Under the pieces are notes generated by a model. That model did not search any database. It was not told the origin of the DNA and was given only the letters and a program-made list of their open reading frames with translations. The position numbers and the translations under genes are program-made. From Selenomonadaceae bacterium (lineage in GTDB: Bacteria; Bacillota; Negativicutes; Selenomonadales; Selenomonadaceae), in contig JAGBMX010000134.1 in assembly GCA_017634675.1 (NCBI GenBank), forward strand, positions 16,425-80,424: a stretch of DNA of 64,000 nucleotides. The letters are read 5' to 3'. Below, one piece after another: positions 35,594-44,164 of this stretch. Every line of letters begins with the position of its first letter. The stretch's first letter is position 1.

Positions 35594-36847
35594 ATGAATA
35601 TGAAGAAAGTAGTGGCGTTGGTTTTGCTGTTGGCGATGCCTGTGGTGGCAATGGCGCATGGGCAGCTTTGGTACGATAAGAAATCTTATGTGGCTCGTTA
35701 CAAGAAAGTTATAGTATATCCGTTAGGATGGATAAATTCGGATAAGCTTTTTTACGATGATGATGAAAGTAGCAATGCTTACAAAATGAACGACTATTTG
35801 GATAAAAAGCTTGCTAAAAGGTTTAAGACTGTTTCTCTGGGGCGGATTTTGAGGGAAAATAAAGACGTAAGAACCGATGAAGAGCGGTATAAGCCGTTGT
35901 ATGAAGCTTTTAAGGACGAAGAAAGCAGGTCTAAGCAAATTCGGGAAATTGACGCAGGTGCCAACGGATATTTAATGCCATATTTTACGGAAAACAGAGA
36001 CGAGCCGCATTTATCGCCTGCGGCCTATGTAAATGTAAGAATGACTTCTTACACGGAAGAAACGGGAGGTCCTAATGGAAATAAGATTTACGATAGGCAA
36101 AATTGGACGGAAAGGGTGCTTATCCCGCAGATGCAACGAAATTTGCATCATATGGGATTGGAATTTATACTCTATGACGAAAACGGAAAAAAAGCGTTGA
36201 CATTTAAGAACGAAGCCCACGAATACGACGATAGCAGAATGAGGCGTACGGAATTTAGTATGTATAAGGATTTGGTGGACGAATTCGAAAGCGACTTAAA
36301 AGAGATGGTGAAAAAGCGCGACGCAGAGGATTATGAGGAGCGTACGGGAAAGAAGATAGGGTTTAAAATTGTAACCATGCCGGAAAATGTGAGTAGCAAC
36401 GATACTCTTGCAAAATCTATATATTATACCGTAAAGAGCAGAGCCGAAAGAATCGGAAAAGCCAGAGTCTTATACGGAAATGACGACTTAGCGGATTACT
36501 TCGTTGAAGGAAATATTGCTAAATACGCCTTAGAAAGAGAATGGAGACCGCCTAGGGCTTCGACATACACTTCTTTAAAATCTCACAGAACAAGGAAGTG
36601 GAGGGATAGACGCGGTAAGGAACATACCATGCACATCAGACGATACGAAACAAAGGTGTCAACTTATCCCGGAGAATGGGTATATACCGCTAAAGTATAT
36701 GGGAGATTTAACTTGGTAGACGCAAGAACGGGGAAGGTGATAGTATCGCATGAAGCGATGGAGGAGGACGATAAAACCGGCGACGCGCTGATACATTTGA
36801 TGGATAATTTTTATTCAAAGGTAAAACGAGCTGTTTATGATGATTAA
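35594..36847 (+). CDS. Large exported protein of the same cluster, unknown function
   Basis: A 417-residue protein with a signal peptide (MKKVVALVLLLAMPVVAMA). The mature part starts with a strand KKVIVYPLGWINSDK and contains GANGYLMPYFTENRDEPH near residue 122. It ends with VYGRFNLVDARTGKVIVSHEAMEEDD plus a helix, again the CsgG-like terminal hairpin. A central insert rich in Arg/Glu/Asp (about residues 190-260) and a basic SHRTRKWRDRRGKEH loop near residue 338 are unique to this member. It appears to hold two related half-domains. No enzyme motif is visible. Confidence 0.6.
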   Translation: MNMKKVVALVLLLAMPVVAMAHGQLWYDKKSYVARYKKVIVYPLGWINSDKLFYDDDESSNAYKMNDYLDKKLAKRFKTVSLGRILRENKDVRTDEERYKPLYEAFKDEESRSKQIREIDAGANGYLMPYFTENRDEPHLSPAAYVNVRMTSYTEETGGPNGNKIYDRQNWTERVLIPQMQRNLHHMGLEFILYDENGKKALTFKNEAHEYDDSRMRRTEFSMYKDLVDEFESDLKEMVKKRDAEDYEERTGKKIGFKIVTMPENVSSNDTLAKSIYYTVKSRAERIGKARVLYGNDDLADYFVEGNIAKYALEREWRPPRASTYTSLKSHRTRKWRDRRGKEHTMHIRRYETKVSTYPGEWVYTAKVYGRFNLVDARTGKVIVSHEAMEEDDKTGDALIHLMDNFYSKVKRAVYDD

Positions 36848-36866
36848 GTACAAGGAGGAATAGTTT

Positions 36867-37712
36867 ATGAAGAAAAAATTTTTATTGTTTTCGTTATGTT
36901 TAGCGGTAGTTTTAATGCTCTCTTCAAGCGCATTTGCCGCAAACGGCGCCGATTGGGAGAACGAGAAGATAATTGCGACGGGTATGGGTGTTGCGCCGGC
37001 GAATGTAAGAAATCAAGAGCAAGCTCGAATGATGGCTCGTCGCGCCGCTATGGTGGACGCTTATCGTCAACTGGCGGAATTTGCGCAAGGCATAAATATT
37101 GACGCTGAAACTACGGTGAAAAACATGGTGGCGGTCAACGATACCGTCAATACTAAGGTGAGCGCCGTGATAAAAGGCGCGCGGATAGTGAACGAACGAT
37201 CCCTTGCCGGCGGCGGTTACGAAGTTACGATGGAAGTTCCGCTCTACGGCGTTAAAAATTCGTTGGCGGCCGCTGTTATAACTCCACCTAAAGTTAGAGA
37301 AAGTTTTCCGTCTCCCATTCCCGACGTAACGCCTTCGGTGCCTATGGGAAAAGTTGCGGCCGATGCGCCTCCCGGCAGAGCTATCGGCGGATATACGGGT
37401 CTTATCGTTGATTGCAGAGGGCTGGATTTAAGCCCCGTTATGAGTCCTGTTATTAAAAATGAGAACGGTGCGCCTATTTATGGTTACAGAAACCTTGACA
37501 TTGACAGAGTTATAGCTGAAGGCATGGCTTCTTACACATATGACATAGACAGTGCGCCCCGCGCCGGAAACAATCCCTTAATCGTGCGCGCCATTCGGCT
37601 TGACAACCATAACGCCAATCCCGTAGTTTCTCTTGCGGATGCTAATCGCATACTAATCGAAAACGGCGCTACTCATTTCTTAGACAGCATTAAAGTTGTT
37701 TTTGTAAGATAA
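36867..37712 (+). CDS. Exported LPP20-like protein
   Basis: A 281-residue protein with a signal peptide (cut near AFA-A). An LPP20-type domain follows (IIATGMGVAPANVRNQEQARMMARRAAMVDAYRQLAE...), then GGYEVTMEVPLYG. A Pro-rich linker (about residues 145-165) leads to a second domain starting TGLIVDCRGLDLSP, a pattern seen in LPP20/FlgT-like proteins of other diderms. It is the last of the six exported proteins and is followed by a terminator. The opening domain resembles that of the first protein of the cluster (32629), so the cluster is bracketed by related domains. Confidence 0.7.
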   Translation: MKKKFLLFSLCLAVVLMLSSSAFAANGADWENEKIIATGMGVAPANVRNQEQARMMARRAAMVDAYRQLAEFAQGINIDAETTVKNMVAVNDTVNTKVSAVIKGARIVNERSLAGGGYEVTMEVPLYGVKNSLAAAVITPPKVRESFPSPIPDVTPSVPMGKVAADAPPGRAIGGYTGLIVDCRGLDLSPVMSPVIKNENGAPIYGYRNLDIDRVIAEGMASYTYDIDSAPRAGNNPLIVRAIRLDNHNANPVVSLADANRILIENGATHFLDSIKVVFVR

Positions 37713-37721
37713 ATCAAGATA

Positions 37722-37750
37722 GAGCGATGTTTTGCGTCGCTCTTTTTTTA
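37722..37750 (+). terminator. Rho-independent terminator of exported-protein cluster
   Basis: AGAGCGATG pairs with CGTCGCTCT (one G-U pair) with a short loop, followed by a run of seven T. Confidence 0.85.
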
Positions 37751-37762
37751 TTGAAATTTTTC

Positions 37763-37791
37763 TGGCAAATCCATTGATTTTAATGTATAAT
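37763..37791 (+). promoter_or_regulatory. Probable serS promoter
   Basis: A perfect TATAAT at 37786-37791 with a weak TGGCAA 17 bases upstream. There is no room for a T-box leader before the ATG at 37828. Confidence 0.5.
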
Positions 37792-37827
37792 AATGAACCA
37801 TGATTAAGAAAGTGAGGAGAAGGTTGT

Positions 37828-39099
37828 ATGCTCGATATAAAGTTTGTGCGAGAACATTTGGACGACGTCAAAACTATGCTGAAAAATCGCAATAATACTC
37901 TTGATATCAGCGATTTTACGCGTTTTGACGAAGAACGTCGCCGCCTGTTAAACGAAGCTGAAGAGTTAAAAGCCAAGAGAAACGCTGTGTCTAAAGAGGT
38001 AAGCGTCCTCAAAAAAGAGGGTAAGGACGCTACGAAAATAATTGAAGAAATGCGTAAGGTTGGGGACAGTATCGCAGAACTTGACGCTAAGGTAAAAGAT
38101 GTGGAAGTGAAATTACGGAATTTGCTTCTTCACATTCCTAATATGCCCAAAAGCGATGTTCCCATAGGTAAAGACGAAAACGATAATCCAGAAGTTAGGC
38201 GCGTTGGCGTTCCCCGAGAATTTTCTTTTGAACCTAAGGAGCATTGGGATATAGGTTCCGATTTGGATATATTGGACGCAGATAGAGCGGCAAAAGTAAC
38301 GGGAGCGAGATTTACCTTTTATAAAGGATTGGGCGCAAGACTTGAACGCGCCTGTATAAATTTTATGATGGATCTTCATGCAAACAAGCATGGATATACT
38401 GAAATGCTTGCGCCGTATATCGTAAATGCGGACAGCATGATAGGCACGGGACAGCTTCCAAAATTTGCGGAAGATATGTTTAAACTTGAAGGTCTTCCTT
38501 ACTATTTAGTACCAACTGCGGAAGTTCCTACCACTAATTATCATAGAGAAGAAATCCTTGATGGAGATAAACTTCCCGAGTATTATAGCGCGTACACAGC
38601 TTGTTTCAGGGCCGAAGCGGGCAGCGCCGGCAGAGATACCAGAGGACTTATCCGTCAGCATCAATTTAACAAAGTTGAGCTAATTAAATTCGTAAAACCG
38701 GAGTCTTCTTGGGATGAACTTGAATCCATGGTGGATGCGGCGGAGGACGTGCTTAGAGAGCTTGAACTTCCGTACCGCGTAATTCAGCTTTGCACGGGGG
38801 ATATGAGTTTCACGTCTGCAAAAACTTATGATATAGAGGTATGGTTCCCGGCGCAAAAGAGGTACAGAGAAATTTCTTCCTGTTCAAATTGCCTTGATTA
38901 TCAAGCTCGTCGCGCTAATATAAAATTCCGTCCCGCGCCTAAAGCAAAACCCGAGTTTGTGCATACATTAAATGGTTCGGGGCTTGCGGTCGGAAGAACG
39001 GTTGCGGCTATACTGGAAAATTACCAGGAAGAGGACGGTTCGGTAAGGGTGCCTAAGGTTTTAGTCCCGTATATGGGCGGGGTTGAAATTATTAAGTAA
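37828..39099 (+). CDS. serS: Seryl-tRNA synthetase
   Basis: A 423-residue class II synthetase. It has an N-terminal antiparallel coiled-coil arm (about residues 30-105) that grips the long variable arm of tRNA-Ser. Motif 2 lies in [26 protein letters not shown] and motif 3 in [15 protein letters not shown]. The serine-binding TAEVPTT block is also present. Length and motif order are normal. It has its own promoter and is followed closely by rubrerythrin. Confidence 0.97.
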   Translation: MLDIKFVREHLDDVKTMLKNRNNTLDISDFTRFDEERRRLLNEAEELKAKRNAVSKEVSVLKKEGKDATKIIEEMRKVGDSIAELDAKVKDVEVKLRNLLLHIPNMPKSDVPIGKDENDNPEVRRVGVPREFSFEPKEHWDIGSDLDILDADRAAKVTGARFTFYKGLGARLERACINFMMDLHANKHGYTEMLAPYIVNADSMIGTGQLPKFAEDMFKLEGLPYYLVPTAEVPTTNYHREEILDGDKLPEYYSAYTACFRAEAGSAGRDTRGLIRQHQFNKVELIKFVKPESSWDELESMVDAAEDVLRELELPYRVIQLCTGDMSFTSAKTYDIEVWFPAQKRYREISSCSNCLDYQARRANIKFRPAPKAKPEFVHTLNGSGLAVGRTVAAILENYQEEDGSVRVPKVLVPYMGGVEIIK

Positions 39100-39126
39100 G
39101 TGTGTGATTTTAAAGGAGAGATTTTC

Positions 39127-39660
39127 ATGGAGTTAAAGGGAAGTAAGACAGAAGCCAATTTGTGGGCGGCTTTTGCCGGCGAGTCTCAGGCGAGAAATAA
39201 GTATACTTATTTTGCGTCTAAAGCCAAAAAAGAAGGATTTGTGCAAATTGCCAATATCTTTCAGGAAACGGCCGACAATGAGAAGGAACACGCTAAAATT
39301 TGGTACAAACTGGTTGAAGGTGTAGCGGATACGAAGGAGAACTTAAAGCGCGCCGCAGCGGGAGAAAATGAGGAACATACAAGCATGTATCCTGAATTTG
39401 CCAAAGTTGCCAGAGAAGAAGGTTTCGACAAAATAGCGAAACTTTTCGAAGCGGTGGCAAAAATCGAAGCAGAACACGAAAAACGCTATAAGATACTCCT
39501 TCAAAACATTGAAGACGGCGTTGTATTCAAAAAGAACGAGAAGATTTTGTGGCAATGCTTAAATTGCGGTTATGTGTTCGAAGCGGACGCAGCTCCCGAT
39601 ACCTGCCCCGTGTGCGATCATCCCCAATCTTATTTCCAAAAATTAGTGGCTAACTACTAA
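39127..39660 (+). CDS. Rubrerythrin
   Basis: A 177-residue non-haem iron peroxidase that reduces hydrogen peroxide in anaerobes. The N-terminal four-helix di-iron domain has the expected glutamates and histidine (FAGESQARNKYTYFA, ETADNEKEHAK, KIEAEHEKRY). The C-terminal rubredoxin-like domain has paired cysteines CLNCGYVFE and CPVCDH. The ATG at 39127 with AAAGGAG upstream gives the usual MELKGSKTE start. It suggests an anaerobic, oxygen-sensitive host. A strong terminator follows. Confidence 0.95.
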   Translation: MELKGSKTEANLWAAFAGESQARNKYTYFASKAKKEGFVQIANIFQETADNEKEHAKIWYKLVEGVADTKENLKRAAAGENEEHTSMYPEFAKVAREEGFDKIAKLFEAVAKIEAEHEKRYKILLQNIEDGVVFKKNEKILWQCLNCGYVFEADAAPDTCPVCDHPQSYFQKLVANY

Positions 39661-39665
39661 GCGAG

Positions 39666-39705
39666 AAAAGATGCGTATTTGAAGTTTCGAATACGCATCT
39701 TTTTT
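39666..39705 (+). terminator. Rho-independent terminator after rubrerythrin
   Basis: A 14-base stem (AAAAGATGCGTATT and complement), 10-base loop and six T. Confidence 0.92.
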
Positions 39706-39878
39706 GATGAATAATAAAGTTTGTTAAAGTTGCCAAAAACTCTTCAAGATCTTTCACCCAAAAATCACAAAAAAATATTACAATAAATATTAATTTTCTA
39801 TATTTTTTCGCCATTAGTAATTAAACGAGAAATAAGTTTATCCGTAAAAAAATATTATGCTTTGGGAGGGCGCAATAT

Positions 39879-41060
39879 ATGGTCTTTGAGGATTTGGATC
39901 TTCAACGAGAGATTGTAAAAATGAAAGTATTCGGCGTTGGGGGCGGCGGCAACAGTGTACTTGTTCGTATGTCCGAAAAAGATATAGGCGATGTGGAATT
40001 GGTTGCTGTCAATACTGACGAGAAACAACTTGCCAGAGCCAAACAAGCCGGCGTTACTCCTTTATTAATAGGTCAGGCACTAACCAAGGGTCGCGGCACA
40101 GGCGGGAGCGTGGAAGTTGGAGAAGCTGCCGCAAATATGGATGAACGCAAAATTCGTGAAATGATGCTCGATGCCAATTTAATATTTTTGACGGCGGGCA
40201 TGGGAGGTGGCGTAGGCACAGGCGCAACCCCCGTTGTGGCTAAGATTGCAAAGGATATGGGTATTCTTACCATTGGCGTAGTGACTGTTCCTTTTTCGTT
40301 TGAAGGCGCAAGGAAGCAGCGGATTGCCATGGAAGGTATAAAAAAGATGCAAGCGGATATGGACGCTCTTTTGGTTGTGCATAACGATAATTTAATGAAA
40401 ATAGCCGATAAAAAATTGTCGCTTGTAAACGCTTTTAAATCTGCTGACGATGTTTTGCGGCAGGCTATTCGTTCTATTGCAGAGCTTATTTTGACAACCG
40501 GTATTGTAAATGTCGACTTTGCGGATGTGGAAACAATTTTTACCCAAAGCGAATCCTCAGATGCGCTCTTAGGTATTGGCAAAAGCAACAACAGCGCCGT
40601 AGAAGCGGTAAAATCAGCTGTGACAAGTCCGCTTATTGATAAGACGTTGACAGGCGCACGGGGGCTTATCTTAAATATTACCGCATCTAACGCCTTAACG
40701 CTTTACGATGTGAATGAGGCTACGGAATTTATTTACAAAAACGCCGATGAGACTGTAAACATAATTTTCGGTGTGGTTATAGATAATGAAATGGGAAGCA
40801 CTATTCAAGCTACGATTATAGCGACGGATTTTGCGGGTTCGTCGGCTCTTAAGGCTGTGAGAGAGGAAAAAAATAAAAACGATAACGATAATACAACGCC
40901 AAAAGTTCCGTTTACGCCTGCGTCACTCTCGCAAGAGCCTGCTGATATTGCTTTTGATTTGCCTAAATTCATGCAAAAAAGCGCGAATAAATCGGCGAGT
41001 TCGAACAATTCGGGTAATGCTTTTGCTCTTCCCGCTTTTAAACTTACGGATGGCAAATAA
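39879..41060 (+). CDS. ftsZ: FtsZ homologue with variant GTP signature
   Basis: A 393-residue tubulin-like GTPase. The N-terminal strand is KVFGVGGGGNSV and the GTP signature reads GMGGGVGTGATP (residues 107-118), with V112 where FtsZ normally has Thr. The catalytic T7 loop is intact (NVDFADVETIF). A DLPKFMQK sequence near residue 363 resembles the C-terminal FtsZ tail peptide that binds FtsA/ZapA/SepF, but about 25 residues follow it. None of the usual neighbours (ftsA, ftsQ, mur genes) is present; instead the gene is followed immediately by tcdA. It may be a second FtsZ paralogue or a relocated sole copy. Confidence 0.88.
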   Translation: MVFEDLDLQREIVKMKVFGVGGGGNSVLVRMSEKDIGDVELVAVNTDEKQLARAKQAGVTPLLIGQALTKGRGTGGSVEVGEAAANMDERKIREMMLDANLIFLTAGMGGGVGTGATPVVAKIAKDMGILTIGVVTVPFSFEGARKQRIAMEGIKKMQADMDALLVVHNDNLMKIADKKLSLVNAFKSADDVLRQAIRSIAELILTTGIVNVDFADVETIFTQSESSDALLGIGKSNNSAVEAVKSAVTSPLIDKTLTGARGLILNITASNALTLYDVNEATEFIYKNADETVNIIFGVVIDNEMGSTIQATIIATDFAGSSALKAVREEKNKNDNDNTTPKVPFTPASLSQEPADIAFDLPKFMQKSANKSASSNNSGNAFALPAFKLTDGK

Positions 41061-41738
41061 ATGGATGAACGATTAACAAGAACGGTTAAATTAATAAGCG
41101 AAGAGGGAGTAAAAAAACTTTTTTCTTCTTATGTGGCGATTTTTGGAGTAGGCGGCGTAGGTTCTTTTGCTGCGGAAGCCGTTGCAAGATCCGGAGTTGG
41201 GCGTATTGCCATAATTGATGGCGATACGGTTTCCGTATCTAATATGAATCGCCAACTTTTAGCGACGGTTAAAACTCTGGGATGTCCAAAAACTGAGGCT
41301 ATGGGACAAAGAATTTGCGATATTGCGCCTGGTGTTGAGATCACAAAATTTCAAGGGACTTATCCCAATATAAATATTGATTTGACAGATTTTGACTTTA
41401 TAATTGATGCTATTGACGATGTTAAGGCAAAAGTTGAATTGATAGTTACGGCAAAGAATGCAAACATTCCTATAATCAGTTGTATGGGGGCGGGCAATAA
41501 GTTATATCCCGAATTATTTGAAATAGCTGATATTTATGAAACTCGAGAAGATCCTCTTGCTAGGGTCATGCGAAGAAAATTAAAGGCGCGGGGCGTAAAA
41601 GATTTACCTGTTGTATATTCAAAGGAACGATTAAAAAAAACTAACAGCGATGATAGCACCATAGGCAGCGCAGTTTTTGCAACCGGAACAGCCGGGTTGA
41701 TAGCTGCGGGGTTTGCGGTAAGGCAATTGTTATACTAG
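41061..41738 (+). CDS. tcdA: tRNA threonylcarbamoyladenosine dehydratase
   Basis: A 225-residue ThiF/MoeB/E1-like ATPase of the TcdA (YgdL) subfamily, which cyclises t6A37 to ct6A in tRNA. The nucleotide loop is IFGVGGVGSFAAEAVARSG with DGDTVSVSNMNRQL. TcdA-specific parts are SCMGAGNKLYPELFEIADIYET and the C-terminal GSAVFATGTAGLIAAGFAVRQL. It directly abuts the FtsZ-like gene (stop then ATG), so the two are co-transcribed. A hairpin without T-tract follows its stop. Confidence 0.9.
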   Translation: MDERLTRTVKLISEEGVKKLFSSYVAIFGVGGVGSFAAEAVARSGVGRIAIIDGDTVSVSNMNRQLLATVKTLGCPKTEAMGQRICDIAPGVEITKFQGTYPNINIDLTDFDFIIDAIDDVKAKVELIVTAKNANIPIISCMGAGNKLYPELFEIADIYETREDPLARVMRRKLKARGVKDLPVVYSKERLKKTNSDDSTIGSAVFATGTAGLIAAGFAVRQLLY

Positions 41739-41780
41739 AGCAAGTTAGAATTTTCCGAAGGAAAAGCTCTTACTTGCTCT
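41737..41780 (+). other. RNA hairpin after tcdA
   Basis: A 9-base outer stem (AGAGCAAGT with ACTTGCTCT) encloses an inner TTTTCC-GAA-GGAAAA hairpin. No T run follows, so it is not a standard terminator; it could stabilise or process the transcript. Confidence 0.45.
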
Positions 41781-41868
41781 GCATATACCGCAGACGAAAC
41801 TGACAAACAGGAATAGTTTTTCTTTTGCGAGTATAAAAAATTGATACGCAAAAGAAGGGGGTGAGGAC

Positions 41869-42357
41869 TTGCTACAGATAGGCGATGTTGTGGTTTATCC
41901 TATGCACGGGGCCGGAGTTATTGATAAGATTGAGCGTTGCGAAGTTTGCGGCGAGGAGAAAGTTTATTATGTGTTAAGACTTCCGATGGGGAGTATGAAG
42001 GTTATGATTCCGGTAGATAATGCGGAGAATATCGGGTTACGCAATGTTATTGGAAAAGAAGAACTGTCAGAAGTGGTGGAGGTGTTAAAAAGTAAACCTG
42101 AAAAACTCGGCGGGAGCTGGAACAAACGCTTTCAAATGAATTTGGACAGCATGAAGACAGGGGATTTAAAGAACGTCGCAAAAGTAGCGAGAAACCTCAT
42201 CAGACAAGATAAAAACAGGCGTATTTCAAGCGGAGAAAAAAGACTTATGGATTTAGCGAAACAGATTCTTGTAAGCGAGCTTGTATATGCGTCAGGGAAA
42301 AGTTTGGAGGAGGTTGATAAATGGTTGGACGAGCTTTTGAAGTCACCCGTATCATGA
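41869..42357 (+). CDS. CarD-family transcription regulator
   Basis: A 162-residue CarD/CdnL-like protein that binds the RNA polymerase beta lobe and stabilises open complexes. The N-terminal Tudor-like domain is recognisable (IGDVVVYPMHGAGVIDKIE, YYVLRLPMGSMKVMIPVDNA). A helical DNA-contacting domain with a conserved Trp (GGSWNKRFQMN) follows. An unusual Cys pair (RCEVCGEEK) sits in the loop where relatives usually have charged residues. The start is TTG 41869 with GGGGGTGAGG upstream. The yacL-type gene follows, the common Firmicute order. Confidence 0.92.
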   Translation: MLQIGDVVVYPMHGAGVIDKIERCEVCGEEKVYYVLRLPMGSMKVMIPVDNAENIGLRNVIGKEELSEVVEVLKSKPEKLGGSWNKRFQMNLDSMKTGDLKNVAKVARNLIRQDKNRRISSGEKRLMDLAKQILVSELVYASGKSLEEVDKWLDELLKSPVS

Positions 42358-42411
42358 TTTTGCCTTTATGACTGGGCAAAGTGTAATCTGCATTTGAAAG
42401 GAAGTGAAAAA

Positions 42412-43533
42412 ATGCTGGATTATGTTATCAGGATTTTCGTGGCGCTTTTGTTTGCTTTTGGCGGCGGCGCCTTGCTGCAACTTTTCGCTTCAAATTTGAC
42501 GGATTTTTTCATCAGTATGTCGATTCTTAGGGAGGATATGGGTTTTTTCAGACTGACTGGCGCGCATTTCATATTGATATTGATAGGCGCGGTTTTGGGC
42601 GGTATATTGGGTTATGTGCTGTCTTCCGTGATTTTGCAGCAGTTAAAACGGTTTAATTTCTGGGTAGAGACTCATTTAAACAAAATGCCGCTGCACGACG
42701 TCATTGCCGGCGCAATTGGACTTGCCATGGGGCTTGTTTTGGCCGACCTTTTGGGGTATTCTTTTTCGCGTATTCCGGTAGCGGGTAATTATATACCGGT
42801 TTTATTCAGCGTGGTGTTCGGTTATCTGGGCATTCACATAATGATAAAAAAGCGAAAGGATTTTTCAGAATTTTTTGCGGGATTACCTAAAGGACTGAAA
42901 GGCGCGGTTCATTCCAAAGGCGTAAAGCCGGGCGATTATCCTAAGTACAAACTTTTAGACACAAGCGTTATAATAGACGGAAGGATTGCGGATATTGTTG
43001 AGACTGGTTTTTTAGAGGGAGTGCTCCTTATTCCGGTATTCGTACTTGAGGAACTTCAACGAATAGCTGATTCAGCGGATTCTTTAAAACGGGTTCGCGG
43101 TCGGCGAGGACTTGATATCCTGCAAAAAATCCGTTCCCACTCGACAAAACTTACCGTAGAAGTAACCAACGATGATTTTGAGGATATAACGGAAGTTGAT
43201 TCTAAACTGGTAAAATTAGCGCAAAAAGTCGGCGGCAAAATTATAACGAACGATTACAACTTAAACAAAGTAGCGGAATTACGAGGCGTTAAGGTATTAA
43301 ACATTAACGAATTGGCTAATGCGGTAAAACCCGTGGCTATTCCCGGCGAAGCCATGGATGTTATGGTGGTAAAAGAAGGCAAGGAATTGGGGCAAGGTGT
43401 GGCGTACCTTGACGATGGTACTATGATTGTTGTTGAAAACGGGAAAAAATTTATTGGAGCAAACGTACGGGTAGAAGTAACTTCGGCTCTCCAAACGGCA
43501 GCCGGAAGAATGATTTTTGCAAAACCGAAATGA
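42412..43533 (+). CDS. PIN/TRAM domain membrane protein, YacL-like
   Basis: A 373-residue protein with four N-terminal membrane helices (to about residue 150). A PIN-type ribonuclease domain spans about residues 180-300, with LDTSVIIDGRIADI, the acidic pair near VDSKLVKLAQ and TNDYNLNKVA. A C-terminal TRAM RNA-binding domain ends in KFIGANVRVEVTSALQTAAGRMIFA. It matches Bacillus YacL, a membrane-bound protein of unclear RNA target. ATG 42412 has AAAGGAAGTG upstream. The usual next gene (ispD) is absent; a terminator follows. Confidence 0.92.
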   Translation: MLDYVIRIFVALLFAFGGGALLQLFASNLTDFFISMSILREDMGFFRLTGAHFILILIGAVLGGILGYVLSSVILQQLKRFNFWVETHLNKMPLHDVIAGAIGLAMGLVLADLLGYSFSRIPVAGNYIPVLFSVVFGYLGIHIMIKKRKDFSEFFAGLPKGLKGAVHSKGVKPGDYPKYKLLDTSVIIDGRIADIVETGFLEGVLLIPVFVLEELQRIADSADSLKRVRGRRGLDILQKIRSHSTKLTVEVTNDDFEDITEVDSKLVKLAQKVGGKIITNDYNLNKVAELRGVKVLNINELANAVKPVAIPGEAMDVMVVKEGKELGQGVAYLDDGTMIVVENGKKFIGANVRVEVTSALQTAAGRMIFAKPK

Positions 43534-43560
43534 AATTATCTTAAGTTTATTATCCCCTGA

Positions 43561-43594
43561 AGCGTCGGCATCGTCCGGCGCTTTTTCTTTTTTG
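43561..43594 (+). terminator. Rho-independent terminator after yacL-like gene
   Basis: AGCGTCGG pairs with CCGGCGCT (one G-U), with a 6-base loop and a T-rich tail. It lies between converging genes. Confidence 0.85.
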
Positions 43595-43612
43595 GGTACA
43601 TTTGAACTTCTT

Positions 43613-43942
43613 TTACTCCATCATTTTATCCATTGCGTCTTTTAATTTTTTTATTGTTTTTTCGTCGCCGTTTTGAACGGCATCCACTATACAATGTTCT
43701 ACATGGTCCTTTAAAATGATGGATTTTAGTTTTCTGACGGAGGAACTTATTGCAGAAAGTTGTATCAAAATTTCACTACAGTCGCGACCTTCTTCCACCA
43801 TGTTGGTTACGCCTTCAAGATGACCGATGATATTTTTTAAGCGATTTTTTACCTGCTTTGTTTGGGTATGAGAATGAGAATGAGTATGAGAATGGCGAAC
43901 AATCGAGCCGTCCGATAAAACGTGTTTGTGAAAATCTTCCAT
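43613..43942 (-). CDS. csoR: CsoR-like copper-sensing repressor
   Basis: A 110-residue all-helical DUF156 repressor. The metal ligands have exactly the CsoR spacing: C55, H80 and C84 (25 and 4 residues apart), indicating Cu(I) rather than formaldehyde or persulfide sensing. A His-rich N-terminal tail (HSHTHSHSH, residues 17-25) may add metal-binding capacity. No copper ATPase or chaperone gene is adjacent, so its targets lie elsewhere. ATG 43942 has AAGGAAGG upstream. It converges on the yacL-like gene. Confidence 0.85.
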   Translation of the reverse strand: MEDFHKHVLSDGSIVRHSHTHSHSHTQTKQVKNRLKNIIGHLEGVTNMVEEGRDCSEILIQLSAISSSVRKLKSIILKDHVEHCIVDAVQNGDEKTIKKLKDAMDKMME

Positions 43943-44017
43943 AGCTGTTCCTTCCTTTTTTTTGAAAAATTCTATCATAAAAAAATCCTAACATCAAATT
44001 TTTTTGTTGTAGGCATC

Positions 44018-44092
44018 TCTAAAAACTTGCTTTTTATAACTCCCCGCCCCTTCGGGGCGGGGAGTTATAAAAGAAATTTGATAGTTTTTAGA
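44018..44092. repeat. GC-rich palindromic element upstream of methyltransferase-like gene
   Basis: A perfect 19-bp stem (TTTTATAACTCCCCGCCCC, loop TTC, then complement, 44032-44072) lies inside short outer arms (TCTAAAAACT at 44018-44027, its complement at 44083-44092). It has the same architecture as the element at 14788-14873. It ends 20 bases before the promoter of the next gene. Confidence 0.6.
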
Positions 44093-44112
44093 AGTTGGTT
44101 TGTATAATTTTC

Positions 44113-44141
44113 TTGTGATAAAAAAGTTTTTTTAGTATACT
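44113..44141 (+). promoter_or_regulatory. Sigma-A-type promoter
   Basis: TTGTGA (44113-44118), 17-base spacer and TATACT (44136-44141). The ribosome-binding site GGAGGGG begins only 11 bases after the -10, so the transcript leader is very short. Confidence 0.6.
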
Positions 44142-44164
44142 TTATTGATATGGAGGGGATTTTT

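Noticed and set aside
37713..37827. T-box leader before serS
   Set aside because: Only about 36 bases separate the likely -10 from the ATG, too short for a T-box, and no specifier stem is visible.
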